The position numbers were made by a program, and so were the translations under genes. The notes below the pieces were generated by a model. It was not told where the DNA came from and made no database searches. It was given only the letters and a program-made list of their open reading frames with translations. Source: Clostridiales bacterium (GTDB lineage: Bacteria; Bacillota; Clostridia; Oscillospirales; Acutalibacteraceae). From it: a DNA stretch of 6,402 nt. The DNA lies in assembly GCA_019421725.1 (NCBI GenBank), contig JAHZES010000063.1, positions 3,951 through 10,352 on the forward strand, in the 5' to 3' direction. Below, in pieces: positions 4,248 to 6,402 of this stretch (its first letter is position 1; each line of letters begins with the position of its first letter).

Positions 4248-6402
4248 ATGCGTCCGATCAAACTGACGCTTTCCGGCTTTGGCCCCTATGCGGGAGAAAC
4301 GGAAATCGATTTTGCAAAGCTTGGCACCAGCGGCCTTTATCTAATCACCGGGGACACCGGCGCCGGTAAGACCACTATTTTTGACGCGATCACCTATGCG
4401 CTTTACGGAGAAGCAAGCGGTGCGAACCGCAGCGCCGAAATGCTGCGGAGCAAATACGCCTCTTTCGACACGCCGACGTTTGTTCAACTCATTTTTTCCT
4501 GCCGCGGAAAAAATTATACCGTGCGCCGGAATCCGGAATACGAACGCCCCGCCAAACGCGGAAACAAACAGGTTTTCCAAAAGGCAGAGGCTTCGCTTTC
4601 TTATCCGGACGGACGGATCGTGGACCGCACCGCGCGTGAGGTCACCCGCGCGGTGGAAGAGCTGTTGGGGCTTAGCCGAGATCAGTTTTCCCAGATCTCG
4701 ATGATCGCCCAGGGCGATTTTCTGCGGCTGCTGCTTGCCTCGACCGAAGAACGGCAAAAGATTTTCCGGCAGCTTTTTAAAACCGACCGCTATGAAGCGT
4801 TACAGAAACAGCTGAAGGACGAGGCTCTGCAGTTGGAACGCGCCTGCATGGAGCTGCGGGCAGGTATTCAGCAGGAGCTGCGGGCGGTCTCGTGCGATGC
4901 AGACGATTTTCCGGATTCTTCCTCTCTGAGCGAAGCAAAAGAAAACCGACTGCCCATGCCGGAAACACTTGCTTTGATCGAACGGCTGCTGCAAACGGAC
5001 AGCGACCGCTTGAACCGTCTGCAGGCAAATCTGACCGAGCTGGAGAAACAGCGCGAACAAATCAATCAATCGCTTGGCAGAGCCGAAGAACGCCGACGCG
5101 CGGAGCTTGGGTTAAAAAGGGCACAGGAGCAGCTGGCGCTGCTTTTACCACGGCAGCAACAGCTGGAAGCCGCTCTTTCTGCCGAACAGGCGCGGCAAAC
5201 GGAAGAAGAAGCACTCACTGCGCAGGCCGCCCAACTTCGCGCCGTTCTTCCGCGCTACATCCGTTTGGACGAGCTGACCAGCGGCATCCGGCAGCAAACC
5301 GAAGGCTGTGAGACCCTTGCAAAAAAAATTGCCGGGCAAACTTCCCGGCTGGCGGACGACCGCGCAAAATTGCTGCAGCAAAAAGCGGAACTGGAAAGCC
5401 TGAAGGCTTCCGCAGCCGAGCTGGAGCAGCTGCTCCAGGCACAAAAGGATGTCGGCCTGCGCCTGCAAAATCTGCAGCTTCTGCAGAAGGACCGACAAAG
5501 ACTTGCAAAAAAGGCCGCGGAATTCCAGGCGGCTCAGGCCAGTTACCAACAGGCGCAGCGGCAGGCGGAGGCCGCCAGACAGCTCGCCGATCGGCTGCAG
5601 CGCAGCTATCTCGACGCACAGGCCGGGATTCTTGCCGCGGGGCTGCAGGATGGCGTCCCCTGCCCTGTCTGCGGCGCACCGCACCACCCGCACCCCGCTC
5701 TTTTCCTCGCAAATGTTCCGGAAAAGCACGAACTGGAGCAGGCAAAGCAGAAGGCAGACCGGCTGCAGACCGTCGCTACCGGCCGAAGCGAAGCCGCCGG
5801 TTCCCTGCAGGGAGAGGGCAAATCTCTTCAGGAGCAGGTCCTCCGCGCGGCGCAGGCACTGTTCGGCGAATGCCGGTTCGGTGAGCTTGAGGAACTCTGC
5901 TCCCGGATGCAAAACGGACTTTCGGCAGAAGTCTCGACACTTCAGCAGCAGTTGACAAAAAAACGGGCGCAGCTCGATCGCTTCCAAAGGCTGGAGGTCT
6001 CCGTTCCGCAGCAGGAAACCGCTCTGCACGCATCGGAACAGCAATGCCACCGTGAAGAGCTTACGCTGGCCGGACTGCAGGCGCGGCTTGCGGCCGATAT
6101 ATCCGAACAGAAAAAACTGACCGGCGAGCTGCAGTACCCCTCGCAGCAGGATGCGCAAAAGCGGCTTGCCGAATTGGCAAAGCGTTGTGATTCGCTCAGA
6201 GTAGCACGGGAGAATGCGCAAAAGCAGCTGGAAGACTGCCGCAGACAGATCGATCTGCAAAAGGGTACCGTCCAATCACTGCAAAAACAGCTGCAGGAGG
6301 GCGAACCCGCGGATGCCAGCGCCCTGCAGGCACAGCTCGCCCGGCTGGACGCATCCAAAACTCTGCTGACGGAACAGGAAAAACTGCTGAACGTCCGCCT
6401 TT
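4248..6402 (+). CDS. sbcC: SbcC, Rad50-like ATPase subunit of SbcCD, 3'-truncated by window edge (718 codons visible)
   Basis: This is the SMC-like ATPase partner of SbcD. The N-terminal half of the ABC head is present: RPIKLTLSGFGPYAGETEIDF at the start, Walker A GDTGAGKTTIFDAITYALYG with the nucleotide-binding Lys41, and the Q-loop region QFSQISMIAQGDFLRLLLA with Gln155. A long coiled coil rich in Leu, Gln, Glu, Lys and Ala begins near residue 180. The zinc hook CPVCG (Cys472, Cys475) lies in the middle and would pair two SbcC molecules through one zinc ion. The returning coiled coil fills residues about 490-718. The frame is unbroken to the window edge. The second half of the head (ABC signature, Walker B, D-loop), expected about 300 residues further on in a protein of about 1,000-1,050 residues, is outside. 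The start is set by AAAGGAG at 4232-4238, 9 nt before the ATG. Confidence 0.96.
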   Translation, partial: MRPIKLTLSGFGPYAGETEIDFAKLGTSGLYLITGDTGAGKTTIFDAITYALYGEASGANRSAEMLRSKYASFDTPTFVQLIFSCRGKNYTVRRNPEYERPAKRGNKQVFQKAEASLSYPDGRIVDRTAREVTRAVEELLGLSRDQFSQISMIAQGDFLRLLLASTEERQKIFRQLFKTDRYEALQKQLKDEALQLERACMELRAGIQQELRAVSCDADDFPDSSSLSEAKENRLPMPETLALIERLLQTDSDRLNRLQANLTELEKQREQINQSLGRAEERRRAELGLKRAQEQLALLLPRQQQLEAALSAEQARQTEEEALTAQAAQLRAVLPRYIRLDELTSGIRQQTEGCETLAKKIAGQTSRLADDRAKLLQQKAELESLKASAAELEQLLQAQKDVGLRLQNLQLLQKDRQRLAKKAAEFQAAQASYQQAQRQAEAARQLADRLQRSYLDAQAGILAAGLQDGVPCPVCGAPHHPHPALFLANVPEKHELEQAKQKADRLQTVATGRSEAAGSLQGEGKSLQEQVLRAAQALFGECRFGELEELCSRMQNGLSAEVSTLQQQLTKKRAQLDRFQRLEVSVPQQETALHASEQQCHREELTLAGLQARLAADISEQKKLTGELQYPSQQDAQKRLAELAKRCDSLRVARENAQKQLEDCRRQIDLQKGTVQSLQKQLQEGEPADASALQAQLARLDASKTLLTEQEKLLNVRL

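Noticed and set aside
3008..4261. Long antisense reading frame (417 codons) opposite sbcD.
   Set aside because: SbcD has all its catalytic motifs on the plus strand, and the antisense product has no recognisable family features.
5145..6275. Long antisense reading frame (376 codons) with Leu/Phe/Cys-rich, membrane-like composition opposite sbcC.
   Set aside because: The composition is the complement of Gln/Lys/Glu/Leu coiled-coil codons in sbcC; it is not a real membrane protein.
4820..6340. More than ten CTGCAG hexamers in sbcC, looking like a dispersed repeat.
   Set aside because: Most are in-frame Leu-Gln codon pairs in a coiled coil rich in these residues, so protein composition and codon choice explain them.

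Overview
The window looks like an ordinary chromosomal segment of a Bacillota (Clostridia) bacterium, probably from the Oscillospiraceae/Ruminococcaceae sphere. This rests on AAAGGAG-type ribosome binding sites, sigma-A-like promoters with TACAAT -10 boxes, fairly high G+C for the phylum, a KDPG aldolase carrying a C-terminal VOC domain, and separate sbcD and sbcC genes. The lineage is an inference from gene content and style, not from a search.

Layout. Positions 1-508 (minus strand) hold the N-terminal two thirds of an IclR-family regulator that runs off the left edge. Positions 509-809 are a compact divergent control region. It has two sigma-A-type promoters back to back, a 21-bp near-palindrome covering both -35 boxes, and a tandem 20-bp repeat directly after the predicted rightward transcription start. 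Positions 810-2821 are a two-gene operon for the lower part of hexuronate/2-keto-3-deoxygluconate catabolism: kdgA (KDPG aldolase fused to a VOC domain) and kdgK (KDG kinase). A strong intrinsic terminator at 2875-2912 closes it. A separate promoter at 2916-2944 then drives sbcD (GTG start at 3035) and sbcC (from 4248, running off the right edge).

How the genes work together. KdgK phosphorylates 2-keto-3-deoxygluconate to KDPG, and KdgA cleaves KDPG to pyruvate and glyceraldehyde-3-phosphate. The divergent IclR regulator is the obvious candidate to control both itself and this operon in response to a pathway intermediate, in the manner of KdgR. SbcD and SbcC form the Mre11/Rad50-type nuclease complex for DNA ends and hairpins. 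They have their own promoter behind a terminator, so they look like an unrelated neighbour.

I found no new defence, mobile or RNA system. The parts most worth a second look are the divergent operator architecture and the aldolase-VOC fusion. Both edge genes (the regulator and sbcC) are truncated only by the window ends; the parts visible are intact, with no frameshift.
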